A DNA stretch of 64,000 nucleotides. It comes from Bradyrhizobium sp. NAS80.1 (GTDB lineage: Bacteria > Pseudomonadota > Alphaproteobacteria > Rhizobiales > Xanthobacteraceae). Shown piece by piece: positions 17,115 through 25,400 of the stretch. The notes beneath the pieces were generated by a model. That model was not told where the DNA came from and did no database searches. It saw only the letters and a program-made list of their open reading frames with translations. Both the position numbers and the translations under genes were made by a program. Numbering within the stretch: the first letter of the stretch is position 1; every line of letters begins with the position of its first letter. Location of the stretch: the NCBI RefSeq assembly GCF_001908205.1, contig NZ_LGHL01000064.1, forward strand, positions 31,707 to 95,706, read 5' to 3'.

Positions 17115-17738
17115 TCAGGCCAAGGCTGAGGGACTTTCGGCCTGACGGGAAAGGGCGGCAAGACGCCAGCTCGCACAGGGAATGTCTTTCGGCGCGACGG
17201 CGATCTCCTTGTCGAAGCGCACCAGCTTCCAGTCGTCCGGATGGTTGACGAAGCCGAAGCCGGATTTGCGCGCGAGCGAGATCATGCTCTCGTTGGAGCG
17301 CAGCGTGTCGCCGAACATGTGCTCGGCGCCAAGCGCGGCCGCGCGGCATTCGAGATTCTTCAAAAGCGCGGTGGCGATGCCGTGGCCCTGCCAGCGGTCG
17401 TCGACCGAGAGGCCGAATTCGAGCGTCGCGTTCGCTTCGTGGAAGGCGTAGCGCGCCTCGGCCACAATGGTCTCGAAGCCGTCGACCATCTTGGTCGCAA
17501 CCACGGTGAAGCGCTCGCGCTCGCCGACGTGGAGGAAGTCGTTCAGCAAGCCCTTCGGCAGCTCGCTGATCGCGCCGAAGAAGCGGTTGTAGCGGGAACG
17601 GGTCGAGAGCGAACGGAAATAGTGCTGTAGCTCCTCGGTGTCGCGCGGCTCGACGAAGCGGACGTTGATCGCCTCACCGTGCCGGGTGCGCAGCGTATCC
17701 GAATATTGCTTCAGGTCTTCCAGGCGAAGAGTGCTCAT
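17115..17738 (-). CDS. GNAT-family N-acetyltransferase
   Basis: A 207-residue GNAT protein. The acetyl-CoA motif A is visible as L-S-V-D-D-R-W-Q-G-H-G-I-A-T-A-L-L around residues 112-128 (R/Q-x-x-G-x-G/A type). It is preceded by F-V-E-P-R-D-T-E-E-L, and motif B is L-R-S-N-E-S-M-I-S-L-A-R-K-S-G-F. Acceptor unknown. It is followed by its own intrinsic terminator. The small DUF1127 gene lies 66 bp upstream on the same strand, so the two could be co-transcribed. Confidence 0.9.
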   Translation of the reverse strand: MSTLRLEDLKQYSDTLRTRHGEAINVRFVEPRDTEELQHYFRSLSTRSRYNRFFGAISELPKGLLNDFLHVGERERFTVVATKMVDGFETIVAEARYAFHEANATLEFGLSVDDRWQGHGIATALLKNLECRAAALGAEHMFGDTLRSNESMISLARKSGFGFVNHPDDWKLVRFDKEIAVAPKDIPCASWRLAALSRQAESPSALA

Positions 17739-17804
17739 GACACATGCCCAGTGGAGAGGGGACCGCCGGCGCCCCTGATCAGGCGGCGTCGGCCTGGCGG
17801 CCGA

Positions 17805-18008
17805 TCAGGCCCGCCAGAAGGGTTTCTCAGCCTCGACGGCGATATCGCTCCAGGACAGGCCGACGTCATGGAGGTCACGGTCGGTCCAGTGGGCAAGCTC
17901 GCGCCGGGTCCGGTAGCGCTCGTGCCATACGTGGAGGGTCTCGCCGATCCGGTGGATCAGGCTCGGCGCATGATGATTTGTCATCGAGTTGTGGGTCAAA
18001 GTAGACAT
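17805..18008 (-). CDS. DUF1127 small protein
   Basis: A 67-residue protein with the DUF1127 signature in its C-terminal half: W-H-E-R-Y-R-T-R-R-E-L-A-H-W-T-D-R-D-L-H-D-V-G-L. Start ATG 18008-18006 has AGGAGC upstream. Short DUF1127 proteins in alphaproteobacteria have been linked to RNA and phosphate metabolism; many are stress-regulated. It is divergent from a GcvA-like LysR gene, sharing a 110-bp control region. Confidence 0.85.
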   Translation of the reverse strand: MSTLTHNSMTNHHAPSLIHRIGETLHVWHERYRTRRELAHWTDRDLHDVGLSWSDIAVEAEKPFWRA

Positions 18009-18087
18009 GTTCAGCTCCTGGAGCTAACTTAGCCGCTAATATCTGCTTCCTAGTGCGCTGCGACAAACGACAATTTGTACCCTTTCG

Positions 18088-18111
18088 CATGATATAACGT
18101 CATGTATCATG
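18088..18111. promoter_or_regulatory. Candidate operator between DUF1127 and LysR genes
   Basis: CATGATA (18088-18094) and TATCATG (18105-18111) are a perfect 7-bp inverted repeat with 10 bp between, eight bases before the LysR start codon. The spacing suits an LTTR dimer site for autoregulation; this is inferred. Confidence 0.45.
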
Positions 18112-18118
18112 TTGCCAA

Positions 18119-19018
18119 ATGACTGCCAGATTGCCCTCCCTGAACGGACTCCGGGCGTTTGAGGCCGCCGCACGCCATCTCAGCTTCACTTTGGCTGCGG
18201 CCGAGCTGAACGTGACCCAGACCGCGATCAGCCATCAGATCCGGCGGCTCGAGGAGGAACTCGGCATCCGCTTGTTCGTCCGGCAGAACCGCGCGTTGGC
18301 GCTGACGCCGGAGGCGCGCGACTACCTGCCGGGCGTCCGCGCCGCCTTCAACGATCTCAGGCTCGCCACCGACCGCCTGCTGCGGAAGGACGACGACAAG
18401 GTGCTGACGGTCTCGACGCTGGCCTCGCTCGCCGCGAAATGGCTGCTGCCAAGGCTCACCGACTTCCAGGAGCAGCACCCCGGCATCGATGTCCGCATCA
18501 CCACATCGGCCAACCTCGTCGACTTCCAGCGCGACAATGTCGATGCCGCGATCCGCTACGGACGCGGCCAGTGGCCAGGCCTGCGCGCCGACTGGCTGAT
18601 GGCGGACGAGTTGTTTCCGGTGTGCAGCCCGTCACTCCTGCGCGGCGACAAGCCACTGCGCCAGCCGGAGGATCTGAGAGGCTATCCGCTGCTGCACACC
18701 TCGAACGCCAACAGCGATGACTGGCGGCTGTGGCTGACCGCGGCAGGCCTGCCGGCCGACATCGCCAAGCAGCCCGGCATCACCTTCGACATGATCTTCA
18801 TGACCATCCAGGCTGCGATCGACGGCATCGGCGTCGCGATGGGGCGGACCTCGTACGTTCAGGACGACATCGCCAAGGGCCGGCTCGTGGTCCCCTTCAA
18901 GATCGCGTTGCCGGCCGATGCCGGCTTTTACCTGGTCTCGCCGGAGGGCCGCCGCGAGGCGCCGAAGCTTGCCGCATTCCGCCAATGGGTGGTCGCCGCA
19001 ACGCAGAATAAAGCCTGA
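18119..19018 (+). CDS. LysR-family regulator, GcvA-like
   Basis: A 299-residue LTTR with the GcvA-type start (L-P-S-L-N-G-L-R-A-F-E-A-A-A-R-H-L-S-F, T-Q-T-A-I-S-H-Q-I-R-R-L-E) and an effector domain including A-A-I-R-Y-G-R-G-Q-W-P-G-L and W-L-L-P-R-L. GcvA-like regulators in proteobacteria control glycine cleavage, beta-lactamase or unrelated neighbours. The adjacent targets here are the divergent DUF1127 gene or the MHS transporter 135 bp downstream. Confidence 0.9.
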   Translation: MTARLPSLNGLRAFEAAARHLSFTLAAAELNVTQTAISHQIRRLEEELGIRLFVRQNRALALTPEARDYLPGVRAAFNDLRLATDRLLRKDDDKVLTVSTLASLAAKWLLPRLTDFQEQHPGIDVRITTSANLVDFQRDNVDAAIRYGRGQWPGLRADWLMADELFPVCSPSLLRGDKPLRQPEDLRGYPLLHTSNANSDDWRLWLTAAGLPADIAKQPGITFDMIFMTIQAAIDGIGVAMGRTSYVQDDIAKGRLVVPFKIALPADAGFYLVSPEGRREAPKLAAFRQWVVAATQNKA

Positions 19019-19153
19019 AAAATCATCGGCTTCCGCAGCAAAAAGGTTGACTCGCTGCGTCCCGCGCGGGAAGGGGTAGGACAGATTGTCGCACTCTGTT
19101 GCCTTGCCGTGAAATGAGTTCCGGTCCGGCCGCGTTTTGAAGGGAGTAACGTC

Positions 19154-20479
19154 ATGGCTGGACCAGCAACCAATCCGCCCGAGATCAAGTCGCGCATCGG
19201 CGCGATCCTGCGCGCAACATCAGGCAATTTCCTCGAGCAGTTCGACTTCTTCCTGTTCGGCTTCTACGCCGCCGCCATCGGCAAGGCCTTCTTCCCCTCC
19301 TCCAACGAGACCGCCTCGCTGCTCAACACCTTCGGCGTGTTCTGGCTCGGTGCGTTGATGCGGCCCGTGGGCGCGATCGTGCTCGGCGCCTATATCGACC
19401 GCATCGGCCGTCGCCAGGGCCTGATCGTCACGCTCGGCATCATGGCCTTCGGCACCGTGGTGATCGCGTTCTGCCCGAGCTATGCAACCATCGGCATCGC
19501 GGCGCCGATCATCGTGCTGATCGGCCGCCTGCTGCAGGGCTTCTCCGCCGGCGTCGAGCTAGGCGGCGTCTCGGTCTATCTCGCCGAGATCTCAACGCCC
19601 GGCAATCGCGGCTTCTACACCTCGTTCCAGTCGTCGAGCCAGCAGGTCGCGATCTTCGTGGCCTCGATCCTCGGCTACATCCTGTCCGAGATAATGCCGG
19701 CCGACACCGTCGCCGCCTGGGGCTGGCGTATCCCCTTCTTCGTCGGCTGCCTGATCATTCCCCTGATCTTCCTGCTTCGGCGGACGCTCGAGGAGACGCC
19801 GGCCTTCCTCGCCATGAAGAAGCATCCGACCGCGCGCGAGGTGTTCGCCTCCGCGCTCGCCAACTGGCGCATCGTCATCCTCGGCATGATGATCGCGGTC
19901 CTGACCACGACGACGTTCTACTTCGTCACCGTCTACACGCCGACCTTCGGCAAGAACGTGTTGAAGCTGACGACGCAGGACGCGCTGCTCGTGACGCTGC
20001 TGGTCGCCGTGACCAACTTCATCTGGAATCCGGTCGGCGGCGCCCTGTCCGACCGCATCGGCCGCAAGCCGGTGCTGATCACCATCGCCTGCCTGTCGCT
20101 GGTCACCGCCTATCCGGCGCTGCACTGGCTCGTGGCGGCGCCGACTTTCGGCAAGCTGCTCGCGGTGGAGATGATGTTCTCGTTCTATTTCGGCGTCTAC
20201 AGCGGCACCATGCTCGGTGCGCTGGTCGAGATCGTGCCGGCACATGTCCGCACCACCTGCTTCTCGCTCGCCTTCGCGCTCGCAGCCGCCCTGTTCGGCA
20301 CCTTCACGCCGTTCGCCTCGACCTGGCTGATCGACAAGACCGGCGACAAGGCCTCGCCCGGCTTCTGGCTGATGTTCGCGGCGCTGCTTGGCATCATCGC
20401 GGCGTCGGCAGTGTATCGCCGCGGCGGCAAGGCTGTGCCGACGTATGATCCGGTGGTGGAGCCGGTCGCGGGCCATTGA
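19154..20479 (+). CDS. MFS transporter, MHS (citrate/tricarballylate:H+ symporter) family
   Basis: A 441-residue, 12-TM major facilitator of the metabolite:H+ symport family. Typical features are the N-terminal F-L-E-Q-F-D-F-F-L-F-G near residue 26, R-P-V-G-A-I near 68 followed by G-R-R-Q-G, G-R-L-L-Q-G-F-S-A-G-V-E-L-G-G near 121, and G-A-L-S-D-R-I-G-R-K-P-V in the second half. Close relatives carry citrate or tricarballylate. ATG 19154 follows AAGGGAG. It may be under the LysR regulator encoded just upstream. Confidence 0.88.
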   Translation: MAGPATNPPEIKSRIGAILRATSGNFLEQFDFFLFGFYAAAIGKAFFPSSNETASLLNTFGVFWLGALMRPVGAIVLGAYIDRIGRRQGLIVTLGIMAFGTVVIAFCPSYATIGIAAPIIVLIGRLLQGFSAGVELGGVSVYLAEISTPGNRGFYTSFQSSSQQVAIFVASILGYILSEIMPADTVAAWGWRIPFFVGCLIIPLIFLLRRTLEETPAFLAMKKHPTAREVFASALANWRIVILGMMIAVLTTTTFYFVTVYTPTFGKNVLKLTTQDALLVTLLVAVTNFIWNPVGGALSDRIGRKPVLITIACLSLVTAYPALHWLVAAPTFGKLLAVEMMFSFYFGVYSGTMLGALVEIVPAHVRTTCFSLAFALAAALFGTFTPFASTWLIDKTGDKASPGFWLMFAALLGIIAASAVYRRGGKAVPTYDPVVEPVAGH

Positions 20480-20513
20480 TGGTCATTCCGGGGCGCTCTC
20501 TTCACCTCTCCCC

Positions 20514-20665
20514 GCTTGCGGGGAGAGGTCGAATTCGATCGCAGATCGAATTCGGGTGAGGGGGTACAGGTCCGTCGACGATCTCATGCGCGGAGAGAGG
20601 CCCCTCACCCCAATCCTCTCAGCGCGGGCGAAGCCCGTCGCGGCCCCGTAAGAACGGGGCGAGGG
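20514..20665. repeat. Compound palindromic repeat (CCTCTCCCCGC type), copy 2
   Basis: CCTCTCCCCGC-TT-GCGGGGAGAGG is followed by GGTGAGGGG / CCCCTCACC arms and an inner GAATTCGATC...GATCGAATTC stem. It lies between the convergent transporter and Rieske genes. Confidence 0.7.
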
Positions 20666-20688
20666 AGCGCAGCTTCTGCGCGGTGGGC

Positions 20689-21102
20689 TTACAGCTCCAC
20701 CACCACGTAGTCGCTCTCGATGCTGACCGGGATCGTCTCGGCGACATACGGCCCTTTCACCACGCTCGCGCCCGGCTCGACATGGGCCGGATAGGCCTTC
20801 ACGCGGAAGCGACGGGGATCGCAGTAGGACTGGCCAGTGCGAATGTCGAACTCCCAGCCGTGCCAGGGGCAGCGGATGATCTCGCCGAGTTTCGTGTATT
20901 CGATCTCGCCGGGATCTTTTGACTGGGCGAGCCCGATCAGTGGGCCCTCGCATAGCGCCGCGCCCTGATGCGGGCAGCGGTTCATCAGGCCGAAATATTC
21001 GCCCTTGATGTTGAAGATCGCGATCGGCCGTCCGTCGATCTCGAGAAATTTTCGCGTGCCTGGCGGAAGCTCATCCACCGGCGCAATCACATGCCGCGCC
21101 AT
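20689..21102 (-). CDS. Rieske [2Fe-2S] domain protein
   Basis: A 137-residue single-domain Rieske protein. The cluster ligands are C-P-H-Q-G near residue 42 and C-P-W-H-G-W near 79, with F-D-I-R-T-G-Q immediately after, as in ferredoxin components of aromatic-ring dioxygenases or stand-alone Rieske oxidases. The ATG at 21102 shares its A with the TGA stop of the upstream amidohydrolase (TGATG), so translation is coupled; a TTG one codon upstream is less likely. There is no membrane anchor. It probably delivers electrons to an oxygenase not encoded in the window, or forms a complex with the two amidohydrolases. Confidence 0.9.
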   Translation of the reverse strand: MARHVIAPVDELPPGTRKFLEIDGRPIAIFNIKGEYFGLMNRCPHQGAALCEGPLIGLAQSKDPGEIEYTKLGEIIRCPWHGWEFDIRTGQSYCDPRRFRVKAYPAHVEPGASVVKGPYVAETIPVSIESDYVVVEL

Positions 21103-22211
21103 CAACTAATCCCGTAAAGCTTCTGCGCATTGCCGAGATAGAACGCCTCGCGATTGGTCTCGCTGACGCCCGCTGGCAAGACGCGCGAAGGCTCGTCGTA
21201 GTCCCAATGCGGATAGTCCGTCGCGAACAGCAGGCGGTCCCAGCCGATCCATTTGATGACGTCGAACAGATCCTCGCGCCGCTCCGGGTCTTCCATCGGC
21301 TGCGTGGTCCACCACACTTGCTCGCGGATATATTCGGACGGCGGCCGTTTCACATGCGGCACTTCGCTCCTCAGTCGCTGCCAGGCCTTGTCCAATCGCC
21401 AGGCGAGCGACGGCGCCCAGCCGAAGCCGGCCTCGATCATCACCATCTTCAGTTTCGGGAAGCGCTCGAACACGCCTTCGAGCACGAGGCTTGCGAGCGC
21501 CGATTGCTGGCACTGCGAGTGGCCCACCATCTCCTCGATATAATAGCTGGGCCAGCCCGACGGCGTGATCGGATTGCCGCCGAAACCGAAGGCATGGACG
21601 CCGACGGGAAGCCCGGCCTCTTCCGCGGCCTGGTAGATCGGCCAATAGCGGCGCTGGCCGAGCGGCTCGACGTTGCGGCTGAGCAGCAGCACCTGGACGA
21701 AGTTCTTGTCGCCGGCGCGCTCGCGGATTTCGGCTGCGGCCGACAGCCCGTCCTCATTGCCGACGACGATCGAGGCTTTCAGCCGCTTGTCCTTGCTGGT
21801 CCATTTGTCGATCTGCCAGTCGTTGATAGCCGAGCAGAGCGCGGCCGAGAGCTCGTGATTGCGGATGCCCTGCCCGGTGTTGAGCGGGTTGAGCACGCCG
21901 AGTTGCACGTTGTTGGGATCGAGCAGCTGCTTCTGCATGAAGGAGAGCGAGGAACCTTGCGGACCGCCCTCCGGCGGATAGGCGTCGCGGCGCGATGCGT
22001 TGGGCTGGGCCTTCGGATAGGGCGGGCCTTCCATCATGCCTTGATAGGCATGAACGCCGTAGACTTCGAGATGATGCTGCCAGCGCTTGGCGAGGTAAGG
22101 ATAGAGCTCAGTGCGGGTCGCGCGTGCCGGGTGGATGTCGCAGTCCGCGATCGCGGTCTTGGTCGTCAGAGGGGAAGCAGCTTCGGTGCTCTCGCGGAAC
22201 TGGATATTCAT
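21102..22211 (-). CDS. Amidohydrolase-2 family protein
   Basis: A 369-residue TIM-barrel amidohydrolase of the ACMSD/gamma-resorcylate-decarboxylase-like group. Metal ligands are visible as D-C-D-I-H-P near residue 24, V-G-V-H-A-F-G near 205 and F-A-T-D-Y-P-H-W-D near 332, with E-A-G-F-G-W near 263. Members hydrolyse or decarboxylate aromatic or heterocyclic acids. It is paralogous to the next upstream gene (24 bp away) and translationally coupled to the Rieske gene downstream. Confidence 0.88.
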   Translation of the reverse strand: MNIQFRESTEAASPLTTKTAIADCDIHPARATRTELYPYLAKRWQHHLEVYGVHAYQGMMEGPPYPKAQPNASRRDAYPPEGGPQGSSLSFMQKQLLDPNNVQLGVLNPLNTGQGIRNHELSAALCSAINDWQIDKWTSKDKRLKASIVVGNEDGLSAAAEIRERAGDKNFVQVLLLSRNVEPLGQRRYWPIYQAAEEAGLPVGVHAFGFGGNPITPSGWPSYYIEEMVGHSQCQQSALASLVLEGVFERFPKLKMVMIEAGFGWAPSLAWRLDKAWQRLRSEVPHVKRPPSEYIREQVWWTTQPMEDPERREDLFDVIKWIGWDRLLFATDYPHWDYDEPSRVLPAGVSETNREAFYLGNAQKLYGIS

Positions 22212-22235
22212 CGCCTTGCCTCCTTTGGCAGCGGG

Positions 22236-23294
22236 CTAACTCAGGCGGGGATAGGTTGCATGCGGATTGTCGATCATGATCTTGCGCACGAGATCGGGGG
22301 ACAGACCTTCGGGCAGCGCATCCTGGCCGTCGAATTGCCAGTGCGGATAGTCCGTGGAGAATAGGACCAATTCGTCGGACTGCATATGATCAAACAGGCG
22401 AATTAATGTCTCGGGTTCCGGCGGCGCATCAAATGGCTGTAACGAGAAGCGGATGTTGCTTCGCACAATTTCCAGCGGCGCACGATCGACCCAGGGCGTC
22501 TCCATCCGCACCCCGCGCCAGAACTTGTGCAGGCGCCAGAGATAGGGCGCGATCCAGGAGACGCCGGATTCCAGCATCACCATTTTCAGACGCGGGTATT
22601 TGGCGAACACGCCTTCGACAATGAGGCTGGTCAGTTGGGTCTGGAACGCCTGCGCCTGACCGACATAATCCTCGATGTGATAGGACCCCCAACCCACGGC
22701 GCTCGGCGGATTGTGATAGGCGGAACCGGCGTGGACGCCGATGGGGAGGTCCAGCCGTTCCGCCGCCTCATAGATCGGCCACAGCGCGCGCTTGCCGAGC
22801 GGCGAATCGCCCATGACGAGCATCAGCACCTGCACGAAGCGCCTGTCCTGCGCGCAGCGTTCGATTTCGGCGACGGACTTTTCGACGCTTTGCGTGGGGA
22901 TCACGATTGAGCCGCGCAGCCGCGGATCGCGATCGAGCCATTCCTTCACGAGCCAATCGTTCAGCGCGCGGCAGAAGGCGGCCTGCATGTCCTCGGAAAA
23001 CACCATCTGCACGCCGTATAGTGGATTGCAGATGGCGTGGGTGAGCTGGAAGGGATCGAGCACATGGCGCTGCATATCCTCGAGGCTTTCACCTGGCTTG
23101 CCGGTCTCGGGACGCCAATCGGGGCGCGCCACGATCGGCGAGTTCTTCGGGTAGGATTGTGAGACGAGATCGACCATGCCGCGCGTCGTCACCTGATCGC
23201 GCCAATAGTCGTTCAGGTAGGGCAGCAGGCTGGTCAGATGCGGCACGGCCGGATGCACGTCGCAATCCACCCCGCCGGCGATCAGGGACGCCAT
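22236..23294 (-). CDS. Amidohydrolase-2 family protein (paralogue)
   Basis: A 352-residue TIM-barrel amidohydrolase. D-C-D-V-H-P near residue 10 is the first metal site, G-V-H-A-G-S near 187 and F-S-T-D-Y-P-H-W-Q near 315 follow, and E-S-G-V-S-W near 245 matches the paralogue. The frame is open to 23372, but ATG 23294 has GGGAGA and gives the normal N-terminus. First gene of the amidohydrolase-amidohydrolase-Rieske operon. Two dissimilar copies side by side suggest a hetero-oligomer or two consecutive steps; the substrate is unknown. Confidence 0.88.
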   Translation of the reverse strand: MASLIAGGVDCDVHPAVPHLTSLLPYLNDYWRDQVTTRGMVDLVSQSYPKNSPIVARPDWRPETGKPGESLEDMQRHVLDPFQLTHAICNPLYGVQMVFSEDMQAAFCRALNDWLVKEWLDRDPRLRGSIVIPTQSVEKSVAEIERCAQDRRFVQVLMLVMGDSPLGKRALWPIYEAAERLDLPIGVHAGSAYHNPPSAVGWGSYHIEDYVGQAQAFQTQLTSLIVEGVFAKYPRLKMVMLESGVSWIAPYLWRLHKFWRGVRMETPWVDRAPLEIVRSNIRFSLQPFDAPPEPETLIRLFDHMQSDELVLFSTDYPHWQFDGQDALPEGLSPDLVRKIMIDNPHATYPRLS

Positions 23295-23464
23295 GACGTC
23301 TCCCTTCTCACGTTTCCTCGTCACGTCTTCTCGCGGGCGGCACTTGGCCGCTCCGCTTTGTCCGCTATTCAAGCAGGCCAGCCCGCCGCCCGCAACTCGG
23401 CCAAGGCCGCTGTCATATGCTAGGAAGTCGCAGCTCGGTTGCGAGGGAATGAGAGGTCAAAAGG

Positions 23465-23947
23465 ATGAAAGAGCTCGTCGGCATTGCGGAACAGGTCGCG
23501 GCCAAACTGGTCGCGCGCAAACAGACCATCGCGGTCGCGGAATCCTCGACCGGCGGCCTGATCTCGGCCAGCCTGCTCGCGGTGCCCGGCGCATCGGCCT
23601 ATTACCTCGGCGGCGCCGTGGTCTACACCCGCGATGCAAGGCGTGTGCTGATGGATATTTCGGACGATGGAATGAAGGGCTTTCGATCCTCATCGGAGCC
23701 CTATGCGAAACTCCTCGCTGAACAGATGCGCAGCCGCTTCAAATGCGACTGGGGTCTGTCCGAAACCGGCGCAGCTGGCCCCACCGGCAACCGCTACGGC
23801 GATGCAGCCGGCCACAGCTGCATGGCGGTCGCGGGCCCCGCGGCGGAGGTGATGACGCTGGAGACGGGCAACAACGACCGGTTTGCCAACATGCAGGTGT
23901 TCGCAGCGACGGCGCTGAAGTTGCTGCTCAAGAAGTTGGAGGGGTGA
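23465..23947 (+). CDS. CinA C-terminal-domain (PncC-type nicotinamide-nucleotide amidohydrolase) protein
   Basis: A 160-residue stand-alone CinA C-terminal domain. A-E-S-S-T-G-G-L-I-S-A near residue 25 contains the catalytic Ser, Y-L-G-G-A-V-V-Y-T follows near 52, and S-E-T-G-A-A-G-P-T-G-N near 99 is the second signature. PncC deamidates nicotinamide mononucleotide in NAD salvage. The motif order is intact but diverged from E. coli PncC, so the exact substrate is uncertain. It stands alone, divergent from the amidohydrolase operon. Confidence 0.85.
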   Translation: MKELVGIAEQVAAKLVARKQTIAVAESSTGGLISASLLAVPGASAYYLGGAVVYTRDARRVLMDISDDGMKGFRSSSEPYAKLLAEQMRSRFKCDWGLSETGAAGPTGNRYGDAAGHSCMAVAGPAAEVMTLETGNNDRFANMQVFAATALKLLLKKLEG

Positions 23948-23982
23948 GCTTTTCGACGCCGGCGGCTGTCACGTTTTCTAGA

Positions 23983-24118
23983 CCGTCATCCTGAGGTGCG
24001 AGGCATGTGGCGCAACGCGCCACGTGGGAGCCTCGAAGGATGAACGGCCGAGATGCAGCCGGGCCGTCGCCCTTCGAGGCTCCCCTTGCGAAGCAAGGGG
24101 AGCACCTCAGGATGACGG
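23983..24118. repeat. Palindromic repeat (CATCCTGAGG type), copy 2 of 4
   Basis: CCGTCATCCTGAGGTGC and GCACCTCAGGATGACGG are perfect inverted outer arms, with inner GAGCCTCGAAGG / CCTTCGAGGCTC. Confidence 0.8.
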
Positions 24119-24148
24119 CGAGAGATTTGCTCGCAGAGAAGACCTACG

Positions 24149-24424
24149 TCACCTTCTCAAATGCCGCATGAAAATCCGCACCACATAGCCCTTGAACCGC
24201 GGCGCCTCGTCGTAGAGATCTGATGCGATCCGCTCGATGGTTTCGCGCAGGGACAGGAACTGCGCCTGGCGCGCGCTGCTTTCGGTGCCCTGCATGCCCG
24301 CGAGTTCATCCAGCGCCGCGTCGCTGATCTGACACTGCACGACCTCGCCCTCGCTCGTCATGGTGAAGCGAAAGGCCAGCCGTTCGAGGTCATGGCCGAT
24401 GATCTTGTCGCGCGTAAGCGGCAT
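24149..24424 (-). CDS. DUF1488-like small protein
   Basis: A 91-residue protein starting MPLTRDKIIGHD, with F-R-F-T-M and V-V-Q-C-Q-I-S-D-A-A-L-D-E-L at residues 20-42 and a helical C-terminus. The V-x-C-x-I-S-x-x-A-L core resembles DUF1488, a family of unknown function. The open frame extends to a TTG at 24457, but ATG 24424 fits the family N-terminus. No neighbour gives a clue to function. The 205 bp upstream, to the next gene, hold only a short direct repeat GCAGGCGGCTTCG at about 24491-24516. Confidence 0.7.
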   Translation of the reverse strand: MPLTRDKIIGHDLERLAFRFTMTSEGEVVQCQISDAALDELAGMQGTESSARQAQFLSLRETIERIASDLYDEAPRFKGYVVRIFMRHLRR

Positions 24425-24629
24425 CCAATTGTCCCGTTCGCGCCCCCGAACGGACAATGCTGAAAATCTGGCTCGTTGTCACCATGTGCAGGCGGCTTCG
24501 TGCAGGCGGCTTCGCCGGCCGTAACCGCGACAGCTCCACGAACGAGGACGGGAGGGTCATCCCGCCTCCTCGTCACATGGTTCGTCAGACACGACGGCTG
24601 CGCGTCGCGCGCGAAGCCACCTTGCGCCG

Positions 24630-25256
24630 TCAGTACGCGAGCGCTGTGCCGGTCGGCTTCTCCAGCGCCGCGGCCAACGATTTGTACTCCTCGCAATCCG
24701 TCCCGCAAATGGCGGCAATCCGGCTCAGGTGATACATCGCCTGCTCGCGATTGCCCTGCTCGAGCTGCCAAAGCCCGTAGTACTGCCAGGTCAGCACGTG
24801 GTTCGGGTCTGCCTTGAGCGCGCGCTGGTACCACACCTGCGATTGCGCGTAGTCGCCGAGCTTGCGATACGAATAGCCGATGAGGTTGGCGACGTTCGGA
24901 TGGTCGTCATGGCCGAGCGATTTCAATTGATCGATCGCGGCCGCATAGTCGTTGCGTTCGTAGATGGTGTCATAGGCGACGCGATAGCCGGCGGCGAATG
25001 CCGGATCGTCAATGCTCGACTGGTTGTTTGGTTTCTTGTGTTTCTGGCCAGTCTTCGTTCCGTAACGCTTCGGATAGGCCGGTTGGGGATAGGCCGGTTG
25101 GGCGGTGCTAGGCGTTGAATAGGCGCCGCCATAAGGATCGGTGCCACCGCCGCCGCCACCACCGCCGCCTCCACCTCCCCCTGCGGCATACACGGGGGAA
25201 ACCAGCAGCGCCGCAAACGTTCCCACCGCGACGAACCTGATCATCGTTGCGATCAT
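24630..25256 (-). CDS. Exported TPR protein with polyglycine segment
   Basis: A 208-residue protein with a signal peptide (two possible starts, Met1 and Met5; cleavage near V-Y-A-A). It is followed by 13 consecutive Gly (codons around 25145-25185), a Pro/Tyr/Gln-rich linker with repeated A-Y-P-Q-P, and two or three TPR units in the C-terminal half (e.g. N-V-A-N-L-I-G-Y-S-Y-R-K-L-G-D-Y and W-Q-Y-Y-G-L-W-Q-L-E-Q-G-N). Probably a periplasmic protein-protein interaction factor; partners unknown. Confidence 0.82.
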   Translation of the reverse strand: MIATMIRFVAVGTFAALLVSPVYAAGGGGGGGGGGGGGTDPYGGAYSTPSTAQPAYPQPAYPKRYGTKTGQKHKKPNNQSSIDDPAFAAGYRVAYDTIYERNDYAAAIDQLKSLGHDDHPNVANLIGYSYRKLGDYAQSQVWYQRALKADPNHVLTWQYYGLWQLEQGNREQAMYHLSRIAAICGTDCEEYKSLAAALEKPTGTALAY

Positions 25257-25400
25257 CTATGTCTCCTGTCTCGATCCAAGACACCCCGGACGAGGTGATA
25301 ACCCCTCCCTCGCCGCGATATTCCGGAGCGCGGTCTTCACCGAGACGTCAATGTTCGTACGACAGTTCTCCTGTCCTTGCGGTCGCGGGCAGTAAGCGCG

